DNA of 64,000 nucleotides from Rhodococcus sp. P-2 (GTDB lineage: Bacteria; Actinomycetota; Actinomycetes; Mycobacteriales; Mycobacteriaceae). The stretch spans positions 5,144,053-5,208,052 of the forward strand of contig NZ_CP066779.1 of assembly GCF_016598535.1 (NCBI RefSeq). Reading direction: 5' to 3'. The translations under genes and the position numbers were made by a program. The notes beneath the pieces were generated by a model. The model saw only the letters and a program-made list of their open reading frames with translations. It ran no database searches and had not been told where the DNA came from. The first letter of the stretch is position 1, and each line of letters starts with the position of its first letter. This document shows positions 43,113 through 51,839 of this stretch, one piece after another.

Positions 43113-43152
43113 AAGACCGTCCGGTTCTACACCGGGCGGTCTTTCTCGTTCT
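43113..43152 (+). terminator. rbpA terminator
   Basis: A 12-bp stem (43113-43124 with 43132-43143, one G-T wobble) with a seven-base loop is followed by the T-rich TCTCGTTCTT. It sits 16 bases after the rbpA stop. Confidence 0.85.
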
Positions 43153-43428
43153 TCGGGGAGTGATCGTTCACAAGTCGACGTCATACTTCGGCCCTTCTTC
43201 GACGTGGCAACTCCGGGATGCCTCGCCGTAGTGAAAAATGTTTCAGCACAGCGTCATTCAGCATCCAGGCGCACTCACGGGCCGACAGTGCGCAAATCCT
43301 GGATTCGCGCTGGAGAACCATCGGCACTGCTTCGTGCACCAGTGTGAGCTGTATCCCCCACCCTGCGACACACCAAACTTCCAGCTGTCGAGCGGCGTCC
43401 GAATTCGACTGCCCCGAATGTTCGCGGA
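43153..43428. other. Non-coding gap after rbpA
   Basis: Between the rbpA terminator and the stop of the convergent membrane-protein gene, several overlapping frames are open on both strands. None has a ribosome site, family resemblance or coding-like composition. I see no gene here. Confidence 0.5.
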
Positions 43429-44274
43429 CTAGTCGACGGTGAACCTTCGCATCGCCAGATGCCCGAATACGCCGACCAGAATCAACGTGACGCCCGCGGT
43501 CACGGACACCGAGTCGGTTACCAGCCCCGCAATACCGGTCACGGCTACGAACACCGGCAGAAAGTCGAACAGCCTGAAAATCGACTGCGGGGGTTCGGTT
43601 TCGCGACCCTGCGCCTGAGCAGCCTTGTTCGGCGCGTACTCGGGATACCACTCGGTGAACGAGATCGCGAAGAACGTTCCGAGCAACTGCAGAATCCATC
43701 CGGTCCAGAAGTTGTCACCGTCGTGCAGCCGTGCATCTCCGAACAGGCCCACCGCAGCCGACCAGGTGAAGGCGAGAGCCCACACTGCCGTGATGACGTA
43801 GTTGATGCGCAAGAACAGTGGCGTCGTCCAATACTCTTCGGGCGTCGACTCTTTCGCGTACTGCAACGTAAACGGATTACGAAGCAGGATCGACCCGAAC
43901 GCAAAGACCACCAGTGCGATGTTGGTCAGTTCCCCGCCCCAGAGTTCGAACCACCGAATCGTGTTCGCCGACGCGAGGAGCCCGATGGATGCCAGAACGC
44001 CGAAGAACACGACGTCGAAGACCTCCAACAGCTTCACGGTACCGCCGCGCCGGTGACTGGCCGCCAAGATCAGCAGCGACAACCCGAGCGCAGCGGCCGC
44101 GGATTCCTCGAACCTTCCCGGCCCGGAGAGCAAAGACAGCAGGATCCACGGTGACAGGCCGGCGAGAGGTGACTGCAGAACCGCGTCGACGACACTGGTC
44201 TTGCGAACTGCAGTCTGGGGCTCGGTCTTCTCAGGCTGGGCCTTGTCTGGCTCAGTCTTGTCTGGCTCGGTCAC
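43429..44274 (-). CDS. Hypothetical polytopic membrane protein
   Basis: 281 residues from GTG 44274. The first 30 residues are a charged repeat of TEPDK-like units, followed by about eight hydrophobic segments (for example ILLSLLSG, AALGLSLLILAA, VVFFGVLASIGLLAS, VSVTAGVTLILVGVFGHLAM). The middle resembles NADH-dehydrogenase-unrelated integral proteins with paired Trp and Tyr (EEYWTTPLFLRINYVITAVWALAFTW). I recognise no family. It follows lnt on the same strand after 92 bases. In mycobacteria this place is held by the Ppm1 mannosyltransferase, to which this protein shows no similarity. Confidence 0.75.
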   Translation of the reverse strand: MTEPDKTEPDKAQPEKTEPQTAVRKTSVVDAVLQSPLAGLSPWILLSLLSGPGRFEESAAAALGLSLLILAASHRRGGTVKLLEVFDVVFFGVLASIGLLASANTIRWFELWGGELTNIALVVFAFGSILLRNPFTLQYAKESTPEEYWTTPLFLRINYVITAVWALAFTWSAAVGLFGDARLHDGDNFWTGWILQLLGTFFAISFTEWYPEYAPNKAAQAQGRETEPPQSIFRLFDFLPVFVAVTGIAGLVTDSVSVTAGVTLILVGVFGHLAMRRFTVD

Positions 44275-44366
44275 AGGAGGCCGCCTTTACGCAGGAACGG
44301 GTGGCACAGCGAGTACCCGCGTAGGTGCCCCTCGGAACATCGAGTGCCCGATATCCGTTGCTCGGC

Positions 44367-45980
44367 TCAGACTGCCGCAGTCTCCTCGGGTGATTGCTCA
44401 GCCTGATCTCGGCGCCGGGCTACCACGGCCATGGCAATCGCGCCGACCGCGATGATGCCGAGCACGATCTCCGGCGCCGGGCCTACTCGAGTGGCGAGAG
44501 TGGAGCTGGTCGAGAGTGGCACCTTCGCCACCAGTGCCGCCGGCACGAACAGGTCGGTCTGCGAAGTCACTGCACCATCGGGACCGATGATGGCACTGAC
44601 ACCACTGGTTGCGGCGACAACGACGGCGCGGCCGTGCTCGACTGCCCGCACACGAGACATTGCCAGCTGTTGATACGTCATCTCGGTGTCCCCGAAGGTG
44701 GCGTTGTTGGTCGGTACCGCCAGCACTTGCGCACCGTTGCGCACCGATTCCTGGAACGCTCGGTCGAACGCCACCTCGTAGCAGGTCGCGACGCCGATCG
44801 GCACACCCGCTGCGTGGACGACGCCGTTGCCCTCGCCGGGTACGAAATTACCCGCGCGATCGGCGTACGAGGAGAAGTTCCGGAAGAAGCTTCGGTAGGG
44901 CAGGTATTCGCCGAACGGCTGAATGATCTTCTTGTCGTGCTGTTCCTGAGGACCGTTGGCGCCGTCCCACACGATCACCGAATTGGTGGTCGTACGATCG
45001 GCATTCACGAGTACGGTGCCGACAAGAATCGGCGCTCCGATGGCTTCGGAGGCTCGGGTGATGTCGGCCGCGGCATCGGCGTTCCGCAGGGGGTCGATGT
45101 CCGAGGCGTTCTCCGGCCAGATCACGACGTCAGGCTGATCGACGCGGCCTGCGTCGACCTCGGCAGCAAGTTTCACGGTTTCGGTGACGTGGTTGTCGAG
45201 GACCTGCTTGCGTTGCGAATTGAAGTCCAAGCCCAACCGCGGAACGCTTCCCTGAATGGCGGCGACGGTGATCGTTCGGTCTCCGGAATCCATGGTGGAC
45301 AGGAACGGCGACATCACAAGAGCAACGATCACGGGCACGAGTACGGCGGCAACAGCTCCGAAGAATCCGCGGTCCCATCGTTTGGCCGCGACAGCGACGG
45401 CAACTGCTGCCAAGCCGGTACCGGTCAGGGCCACCGCGAAGCTGAGCAGCGGCGCACCGCCGACACTCGCGAGTGGGAGGAGCCACCCTTCGGATTGGCC
45501 GAATGCGAGCCTGCCCCAGGGAAATCCACCGAAAGGAACGCTGGAACGAAGCCACTCGGTGAGCGTCCAGGTCGCGGCAATCCACAACGGTGCCCACGGC
45601 AATCTCGCCACCAGGACCGCAAGCAACCCGAACAGTCCGATGAACAACGACTCCACGGCAGCCAACGCGATCCACGGGACCGCGCCCACGAACACACCGA
45701 TCCACGGAAGCAACGGCACCAGGAAACCGAGACCGGCCAGATACCCGTAACCGAATCCGGCACGAAGGCGCAGTCCGCCACGACCGAAGTTCGTCAACAC
45801 GCATGTCAGAAGAGCGATCCCGACTGGCGCCAGAAACCACAGGGGGCGGGGTGGGAATCCGGCGAAGATCAGGAATCCACCTGCGGCTGCGTACAGCGAA
45901 CGTAGCCAGGCGGAACCGGTGAGCACCGCATTCACGCGTGAGCGGTCACCGACGGGCGCCTGGGCGCCGGCCTCACTCAC
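44367..45980 (-). CDS. lnt: Apolipoprotein N-acyltransferase
   Basis: 537 residues from GTG 45980, overlapping the stop of the upstream amidohydrolase by 8 bases, so they are translationally coupled. An N-terminal bundle of about seven membrane segments precedes the nitrilase-like catalytic domain. The triad is readable: Glu290 in WPENASD, Lys350 in HDKKIIQPFGE and Cys400 in GVATCYEVAFD. Lnt attaches a third acyl chain to the N-terminal Cys of lipoproteins on the outer face of the cytoplasmic membrane. In M. tuberculosis the same domain is fused to the Ppm1 dolichol-phosphate-mannose synthase; here it stands alone. Confidence 0.93.
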   Translation of the reverse strand: MSEAGAQAPVGDRSRVNAVLTGSAWLRSLYAAAGGFLIFAGFPPRPLWFLAPVGIALLTCVLTNFGRGGLRLRAGFGYGYLAGLGFLVPLLPWIGVFVGAVPWIALAAVESLFIGLFGLLAVLVARLPWAPLWIAATWTLTEWLRSSVPFGGFPWGRLAFGQSEGWLLPLASVGGAPLLSFAVALTGTGLAAVAVAVAAKRWDRGFFGAVAAVLVPVIVALVMSPFLSTMDSGDRTITVAAIQGSVPRLGLDFNSQRKQVLDNHVTETVKLAAEVDAGRVDQPDVVIWPENASDIDPLRNADAAADITRASEAIGAPILVGTVLVNADRTTTNSVIVWDGANGPQEQHDKKIIQPFGEYLPYRSFFRNFSSYADRAGNFVPGEGNGVVHAAGVPIGVATCYEVAFDRAFQESVRNGAQVLAVPTNNATFGDTEMTYQQLAMSRVRAVEHGRAVVVAATSGVSAIIGPDGAVTSQTDLFVPAALVAKVPLSTSSTLATRVGPAPEIVLGIIAVGAIAMAVVARRRDQAEQSPEETAAV

Positions 45981-47607
45981 TCGTCGCGCCGCGCTGATAG
46001 ACAACGCGTCCACGATGAACCGACTTGATGCAGACCGGAATCGGCGCATCTTCCGCCAACCTCGGCAGAGCGGGTACTCGCGAGCGCGGATCGGTAGACC
46101 ATCGCTGAACCGAATCGGCCGGTGCGCTCACTTCGAGTTCGCCTGCCTCCCACAACACGTAGGAGGCCGGTGCGCCCGGATTGAGGGTTCCCGCTGCGCC
46201 GTCCCGCACTCCGCCCGCGCGCCAGGCTCCGCGTGTTGCCGCGGAGAAGGCCGCACGCGGCGAGATTCCACTTCCGTCGGTGCGGTGCTGGACAGCGGCG
46301 CGCAGCATCGCCCACGGCTCGATGGGGGTGACCGGGGCATCAGAGCTGAATGCGAGCGAGACACCCTTACCGGCAGCGGGTGCGAACGGATTCAACGCTG
46401 CTGCGCGGTCGACTCCCAGGCGTGTGGCGTACAGACCGTCGGTGCCACCCCACAGTGCGTCGAACACCGGTTGGACGCTCGCAATGACGCCCAACGCCGC
46501 GAAGGTCTCCGCGTCGGCCATCGACATCATTTCCGCGTGCTCGAGACGGTGACCCAGCGCAGCGACCTTGGGGCCACCCAGTTCGTCGGCGACCTTGCGG
46601 AACGCGGCAGCTGCCGACGAGACGGCGCCGTCACCGATGGCGTGGAACCCGGCCTGGACTCCTGCAAGCGTGCAGGCCCGGATGTGTGCGGCGATCGCGT
46701 CGACGTCGAGATAAGCATTACCCGTCGAATCTGGTTGGTCTGCATAGGGTTCGAGCAACCAAGCGGTATGCGAACCGAGCGAGCCGTCGATGAAGAGATC
46801 CCCGCCGAGTCCGTGCGCTCCGGTTTTGTCGAGGAGTGCCCGAGCATCCGACTCGCTGTCTACGCGCTCACCCCAATAGCCCCGAACCTCCACGCCGTGG
46901 TCGTGGGCCAGCAGTTCCTGGAAGTCGGTCAATCCCGAGATGTCCGGTCCTCCGCACTCGTGCACGGCAACGATCCCGCGGGAGGCGCACAGATCGAGCG
47001 CCGCGGTGCGGGCAGACGCGCGCTGATCTTCGGTCAGCAGGTTCCGAGCGGCATTGCGCGCGAGGTGGTGTGCGTCGAAGGTCAACGGGCCGTCGGCCGA
47101 GTATCCGGCAGTCTCGGCGAGGCCGGAGATCCCGTCGCGCAATGCGCTCGAGCAAGCGGCCGAGTGAACATCGATCCGCGAGAGGTACACCTTGCGGCCA
47201 GGGGCCGCCGCGTCGAGATCTTCGGTCGACGGCGGCGTCTGATCGGCCCACTCGGTGTCGTCCCAACCGTGTCCCCAGATGACTGCGTCGGGATGGGCGG
47301 TTTCGGGGTTTGCCGCTGCGAATGTTCGTACTCGCGAGAGGCATTCGTCCAGTGAGTTCGCGCCCACGAGATCCAGACCGACGAGATTGAGGCCCAGTGC
47401 AGTGATGTGGACGTGGGTGTCGACGAATCCCGGAGTGACAAACGCACCGCCCAGGTCTTCGACCTCCGCGGCGGGATGCAACGCCCGTCCGGCGCGCTCG
47501 TCGCCGACCCACACGACGGTGCCGTCGGTGATGGCGATCGAGGTCGCATCAGGTGCAAATGAACTGTAGATCCGGCCGTTGACCAGCAGACGAGTAGTCA
47601 CGAGCAC
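45973..47607 (-). CDS. Amidohydrolase family protein (YtcJ/AmdA-like)
   Basis: 544 residues from GTG 47607 (GTG 47601 possible). It is an amidohydrolase-3 type enzyme: N-terminal beta-sandwich VNGRIYSSFAPDATSIAITDG, metal ligands FVDTHVHI, the GIVAVHECGG segment, DGSLGSHTAWL, HAIGDGAVSSA, HRLEHAEMM, and the late Asp in AFSSDAPVTPIEPW. This family hydrolyses amides or imines (formamides, imidazolones); the substrate is unknown. It lies 12 bases after fxsA and overlaps lnt. The order fxsA - hydrolase - lnt agrees with Rv2053c-Rv2052c-Rv2051c in position, though whether Rv2052c is homologous is not judged here. Confidence 0.85.
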   Translation of the reverse strand: MLVTTRLLVNGRIYSSFAPDATSIAITDGTVVWVGDERAGRALHPAAEVEDLGGAFVTPGFVDTHVHITALGLNLVGLDLVGANSLDECLSRVRTFAAANPETAHPDAVIWGHGWDDTEWADQTPPSTEDLDAAAPGRKVYLSRIDVHSAACSSALRDGISGLAETAGYSADGPLTFDAHHLARNAARNLLTEDQRASARTAALDLCASRGIVAVHECGGPDISGLTDFQELLAHDHGVEVRGYWGERVDSESDARALLDKTGAHGLGGDLFIDGSLGSHTAWLLEPYADQPDSTGNAYLDVDAIAAHIRACTLAGVQAGFHAIGDGAVSSAAAAFRKVADELGGPKVAALGHRLEHAEMMSMADAETFAALGVIASVQPVFDALWGGTDGLYATRLGVDRAAALNPFAPAAGKGVSLAFSSDAPVTPIEPWAMLRAAVQHRTDGSGISPRAAFSAATRGAWRAGGVRDGAAGTLNPGAPASYVLWEAGELEVSAPADSVQRWSTDPRSRVPALPRLAEDAPIPVCIKSVHRGRVVYQRGATSE

Positions 47608-47619
47608 CCAGTCTGCCTG

Positions 47620-48180
47620 TTAGTACTGCGGCCCCCGCGAACGGGTGGGTGTATCCGTGTCCAGAATCTCACCCTCGAGGACCAGTTCCTTGCCGTTGCT
47701 GGCGACGTACTCGGTGGTTTCGGGTGTCTCGACGATGATCTCTCCGTCGATCACCTCGCCGTTTCCGCGCATGCGTGACGCATAGCCGACGGTTCCGGCG
47801 AAGGCGTCACCGCCGGCGGCAAATGCTGCTGCGCGCTTGCCTGCCAAGAGGACCGCCAGTGGGCGGAGCGCCCAGCGGGTCGGTGGAATCAGAAGGAGAA
47901 GTCCCAGAACGGAAGTCACGAGTCCGGGCACGAACATCAAGGCGGAACCCGCAGCCACCAAGGCGCCGTCGGCGACCGCCAGTGACGGCGACCCCTCACC
48001 TCGCGTGGCCTTGCGGAAGCCGTCCATGACTCGTCGCCACTGCGAACGCATGAGGATCAATCCGACAAGCGAACCGGCGAGAAACAGCAGCACTGTCCAG
48101 GCGACACCGATGGCGTTGCCCACGATGACCAAGGCTGCGATCTCGACGATCACGTAGAGGAGGAATACGGCGGCGATCAT
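47620..48180 (-). CDS. fxsA: FxsA family membrane protein
   Basis: 186 residues from ATG 48180, preceded by AAAGGGG. An upstream extension to 48354 is open but has no ribosome site. FxsA pattern: FLLYVIVEIAALVIVGNAIG, then the second and third membrane helices (VLLFLAGSLVGLILM and LVAAGSALMFVPGLVTSVLGLLLLIPP), and a C-terminal acidic cytoplasmic tail with EVIDGEIIVE. In E. coli FxsA limits F-plasmid exclusion of phage T7; the normal role is unknown. First gene of the fxsA - amidohydrolase - lnt operon. Confidence 0.9.
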   Translation of the reverse strand: MIAAVFLLYVIVEIAALVIVGNAIGVAWTVLLFLAGSLVGLILMRSQWRRVMDGFRKATRGEGSPSLAVADGALVAAGSALMFVPGLVTSVLGLLLLIPPTRWALRPLAVLLAGKRAAAFAAGGDAFAGTVGYASRMRGNGEVIDGEIIVETPETTEYVASNGKELVLEGEILDTDTPTRSRGPQY

Positions 48181-48431
48181 GACGTCCCCTTTCAGACGGT
48201 CTATTCGTTCAACGCTCGGGGGGCCGGTTTTTCTCCCGACAGCGACGCAGAGGGGCAAAAACAGTGGGGTGCCGTGAGTCACACGGGCCTCCCGTCGCTC
48301 ACGTGCGACTTGCCTGGCGTTAACTAACGCTCCGCTAACGATTCTAAACCTCAAGTTGACGTTGAGACTCTGCGCATGGTCAAGTCACTTCGGGCCGCAT
48401 TTCCCGGCCTCATGAAATGAAGGAGCCCGAC

Positions 48432-49091
48432 ATGAGCCGACTCCCCGGCAAGACACTCGCCCGACGCATTCCCGCTGCCATCGCCGGCACTGCCGCCGTC
48501 GTGGCACTCACCGCCGGCAGCGCGATGATCAGCGCGGGAACCGCGGCCGCAGAACCGGTAGTACCCGAAGGGATTGCCGCACTGATCGCGCAGGCCGCAG
48601 CCATCTCGCCCGAAGCCTCTGCTGCTGTTCAGCAGTTGATCGGCACGGCAGGCGCTGATCAGATCACGGCCGCCCTCGATCTGCCGGACATCGGCGTCAC
48701 GAAGCCGCAGTCGTTCATGTACCCCGCGCCGACGGTCGGGTGTGGCGTGGCCGGTGAACCCGTCACCGTCACCCTCAGCTCCGCACAGGCCGGTCCGAAC
48801 TTCCCGTTGCCGCCGTGGGTCGAGGCCGACCACCTTCGGTTCCAGGCAATCCCGGGTTACGTGGGCATTCCCAAGACCTCAGGGTTGAGTGTCGCCTGGA
48901 TCAACATCGGCACGTTCAAGGGTGGCATCGTTCCGTTGGACGAGAAGTTGCCGGTACTCGATACGCCGTTGCTCTCGAAGGTTGTCGACACCGGTGACGG
49001 CAAGGTGTTTGCCGCCCTGTTCGGCAACGTCGACTACGCGGACGGTAAGACCTGCATCGTGCTGCCCACAGTGGGCGCATTCGATGCCTGA
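48432..49091 (+). CDS. Secreted protein of unknown function
   Basis: 219 residues from ATG 48432, with AAGGAG upstream. A Sec signal peptide (basic ARRIP, hydrophobic AAIAGTAAVVALTAG, cut after AAA-EP near residue 41) gives a mature protein of about 178 residues. It begins with an Ala-rich helical region, then has a beta-rich domain with two Cys (VGCG and KTCIV) that may form a disulfide. Motifs such as FMYPAPTVGCG and SVAWINIGTFKGG recall a family of small secreted Rhodococcus/Nocardia proteins without known function. Transcribed alone; convergent with the response regulator. Confidence 0.8.
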   Translation: MSRLPGKTLARRIPAAIAGTAAVVALTAGSAMISAGTAAAEPVVPEGIAALIAQAAAISPEASAAVQQLIGTAGADQITAALDLPDIGVTKPQSFMYPAPTVGCGVAGEPVTVTLSSAQAGPNFPLPPWVEADHLRFQAIPGYVGIPKTSGLSVAWINIGTFKGGIVPLDEKLPVLDTPLLSKVVDTGDGKVFAALFGNVDYADGKTCIVLPTVGAFDA

Positions 49092-49128
49092 GCAGAGCCA
49101 AGCGCTCGCGGCCTGACCGGCGGCCGGC

Positions 49129-49788
49129 CTACGCGCCCGGAGTCACCAGTCCGGTCTCGTAGGCCAGCACCACCGCCTGCACACGATCACGCAGGTCGAG
49201 TTTGGTGAGAATCCGTCCGACGTGCGATTTGATCGTCGATTCGGACAGGTACAGCTGCTGTGCGATCTCGATGTTGGACAGTCCCGTGGCGACGTGTCCG
49301 AGGACTTCGCGTTCGCGTTCGGTGAGGACGTCGAGGACCACCGGATCGCGTCGCGGTGCCGGCCCGTCGACGATGAATCTCGACAGCAGCCGACGAGTCA
49401 CCTTCGGGGAAACAACCGCGTCACCGGCCGCCACGCTGCGGATGGCCGACACCAGATCCTCGGGCGGGGTGTCCTTGAGAAGAAACCCGCTGGCTCCGGC
49501 GCGCAGGGCGCCGAGCGCGTGTTCGTCCAGGTCGAACGTCGTCATCACCAGGACCCTGGATTCGATCCCGGACGCGAGAATCTGCTCCGTCGCTTTCACT
49601 CCGTCGACAATCGGCATCCGCACGTCCATCAACACGACGTCAGGCTTCAGCGCCACCGCCGCGGCGACCGCCGCGGCTCCGTCACCGGCCTCGCCGATGA
49701 CCGAGATGTCCTCATGTGCTTCGAGCACCATGTTCAGGCCCATCCGCATGAGTTCCTGGTCGTCGACTAGCAGCACGGTGATGGGCAC
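49129..49788 (-). CDS. NarL/FixJ-type response regulator
   Basis: 219 residues from GTG 49788. Receiver domain with acidic pocket VDD (8-10), phospho-acceptor Asp55 in LMDVRMP, Thr in MTTFD and Lys in LLKDTPP. The LuxR-type HTH is at about 150-210 (LTEREREVLGHVATGLSNIEIAQ). It is expressed after its histidine kinase (57-base gap). Target genes are unknown. Confidence 0.92.
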   Translation of the reverse strand: MPITVLLVDDQELMRMGLNMVLEAHEDISVIGEAGDGAAAVAAAVALKPDVVLMDVRMPIVDGVKATEQILASGIESRVLVMTTFDLDEHALGALRAGASGFLLKDTPPEDLVSAIRSVAAGDAVVSPKVTRRLLSRFIVDGPAPRRDPVVLDVLTEREREVLGHVATGLSNIEIAQQLYLSESTIKSHVGRILTKLDLRDRVQAVVLAYETGLVTPGA

Positions 49789-49845
49789 GGCGTAAACCTA
49801 TCGGGCCAGAGACGTCGGTGCCAACGCGATTGATCCCGGCCGGTA

Positions 49846-51009
49846 TCAATCGTGGATCTCGAGCGGCAGCTCTGCATACACACGCCAACTGCCGTCGGGG
49901 CGTCGTCCGGTCTCGAGCGTTCCGTGCAGTACCGCCACCCGCTCACGCATGCCCACCAGTCCGTTGCCCGAGCCGTGCGCGAAGGTCGAACTCGACGTTC
50001 CGTTGTCTACGACCTCGAGCAGTACCTCGGTCTCGGTGCGGCGCACAGTGACTCGGGCCTTCGGGTTTGCGCCGGCGTGCCGGAGAACATTGGTCAGCGA
50101 TTCCTGGACGAGGCGGTGAATGCCCAGGCTGACCGACGGACTGACGTCGTCGAGTTCACCGGTCAGCTCGAGGCGCACGCCGAGCCCCGCGGCACGCATC
50201 ATCTCGACGACCTTGGCGATACCGGCAGTTCCGTGTTGCGGCATCGCGTCGCTGCTGACCTCGGTGCGCAGAAGGGAGACGGTACGACGAAGCTCGGCAA
50301 GGGCGTCGCGTCCGGTGCTGGAGATGTTGCCGAGCGCCTTCTTGGTCAACGCCGGATTGGAATCGACCGCGTACGAGGCGCCATCTGCTTGCACGATCAT
50401 CACACTGACCGCGTGGGCGACGACGTCGTGGAGTTCGCGGGCGATTCGGGTTCTTTCCGTGGCCACCGCGTCCTCGGCGCGTCGATCCCGTTCGTACTCG
50501 GCCACTTCGAGTCTGGCGGCCACTTCCTCGTCGTAGGCGCGGCGCGCGCTCAAGAACTCGGCGGTGATCCAGGCGAGTGCATACAGCAGTGTCGCGATGA
50601 TGATCGTGAGGATCACGTCTTCGCGGATCACGAGCAACGAGAGAGTCATGTCCAGGGCCAGGAAGCAGGCGAAGATCGCCCCGGTACGTCGATCGACATA
50701 GGCAACCAGGGTGTAGAGCGAGACCCCGAGAGCCAGCAGGCCTGGATGTTCCGCAGCCGGATCCCCCGTCGCCCACATCACCAGGGTTGCGAAGTACGAC
50801 ATGGACAAGATGGACGCTGCCGAGGTGCGCGGAAACTTGCGGCGCCACACGACCGGCAGACAGATCAGAAACCCGACGACGAGCTGAGGCCATCTCTCCT
50901 CGCGGGGCGAGCTGACGAACGTGACAACTTCGAGCGCGAAGAACACGAGCGCCAGAGCGCTGTCCGCGATCATCGGCTTTCCTCGCAGCCACAGGCTGAA
51001 CCTCCGCAT
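49846..51009 (-). CDS. Sensor histidine kinase (HisKA_3, NarX/DesK type)
   Basis: 387 residues from ATG 51009. About five hydrophobic segments occupy the first 150 residues (ADSALALVFFALEVVTF, LLALGVSLYTLVAYV and others), with little periplasmic sequence, so it probably senses the membrane or something in it. The phospho-His is in RELHDVVAHAVSVM of the HisKA_3 domain. The HATPase domain has an N-box-like LTNVLRHAGANPKARV, then VVDNG and GNGLVGMRERV. Partner of the regulator at 49129. Confidence 0.92.
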   Translation of the reverse strand: MRRFSLWLRGKPMIADSALALVFFALEVVTFVSSPREERWPQLVVGFLICLPVVWRRKFPRTSAASILSMSYFATLVMWATGDPAAEHPGLLALGVSLYTLVAYVDRRTGAIFACFLALDMTLSLLVIREDVILTIIIATLLYALAWITAEFLSARRAYDEEVAARLEVAEYERDRRAEDAVATERTRIARELHDVVAHAVSVMIVQADGASYAVDSNPALTKKALGNISSTGRDALAELRRTVSLLRTEVSSDAMPQHGTAGIAKVVEMMRAAGLGVRLELTGELDDVSPSVSLGIHRLVQESLTNVLRHAGANPKARVTVRRTETEVLLEVVDNGTSSSTFAHGSGNGLVGMRERVAVLHGTLETGRRPDGSWRVYAELPLEIHD

Positions 51010-51047
51010 GTGCTCAAGAGTGTCACAGCTGTGAAAGAGTCACCGCC

Positions 51048-51815
51048 GTGGATATTGCTGATTGGGGACTGCTGATGACGGCAGCGACGGCGGCGGGTTG
51101 GGTGGACGCCGTCGTCGGCGGAGGCGGATTGATTCTGTTGCCCGCGCTCTTTCTGGTCGCCCCGCAATTGACCCCGCAAGCGGCGCTGGCCACCAACAAA
51201 CTCACGGCGTTCACCGGGACAAGTGCCGCGGTGTACACGTTCTCGCGTCGAATCCCGATGGAGTGGCGGCAGATGGCGCCGGCAGCCGCGTTGGCTGCGG
51301 TGACGGCCGCGTGCGGAGCGGCGGCCGTTTCACTGATCGACAAGAAGTACTTCATTCCGATCGTGATGGTGGTCCTCGTCGCTGTCGCCGTCTTCGTGAC
51401 ACTGCGTCCGACGCTGGGGACCACGATCGCCACTCATCGTCCGACGCAGCGCAAGACCGTCCTCGTCCTGCTGCTCTCCGCCGGGCTCATCGGCCTCTAC
51501 GACGGGCTGCTCGGACCCGGCACGGGCACGTTCCTCATCATCAGCTTCGCCACCTTCCTCGGAACCGAATTCGTTCGGAGCGCAGCGATGGCGAAGGTGA
51601 TCAATCTCGGCTCCAATTTCGGCGCGCTCGCGTACTTCGCCGTCACCGGACATGTCTGGTGGAGTTTGGGTTTGGCGATGGCAGTCTGCAACGTTCTCGG
51701 CGCGGTCATCGGTTCGCGGATGGCGTTGAGCAAGGGATCCGGGTTCGTCCGGATCACGCTGTTGGTTGTCGTGATCGCCATGGTGATTCGCCTCGGATGG
51801 CAGCAGTTCGGCTGA
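51048..51815 (+). CDS. TauE/SafE family membrane transporter
   Basis: 255 residues from GTG 51048, divergent from the kinase with a 38-base gap. It has the two-repeat TauE/SafE design: first repeat AAGWVDAVVGGGGLILLPAL with ATNKLTAFTGTSAA, second repeat GLIGLYDGLLGPGTGTFLII with AMAKVINLGSNFGA. About eight membrane helices are predicted. The family moves sulfite, sulfoacetate or related anions across the inner membrane; the substrate is not clear here. Confidence 0.9.
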   Translation: MDIADWGLLMTAATAAGWVDAVVGGGGLILLPALFLVAPQLTPQAALATNKLTAFTGTSAAVYTFSRRIPMEWRQMAPAAALAAVTAACGAAAVSLIDKKYFIPIVMVVLVAVAVFVTLRPTLGTTIATHRPTQRKTVLVLLLSAGLIGLYDGLLGPGTGTFLIISFATFLGTEFVRSAAMAKVINLGSNFGALAYFAVTGHVWWSLGLAMAVCNVLGAVIGSRMALSKGSGFVRITLLVVVIAMVIRLGWQQFG

Positions 51816-51839
51816 GATCAGCGGTCGTCGACTAGCGTC

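Noticed and set aside
43181..43699. Open reading frame on the reverse strand after rbpA
   Set aside because: Overlaps the membrane-protein gene in another frame, has no ribosome site and shows Arg/Ser-rich composition typical of antisense or shifted frames in GC-rich DNA.
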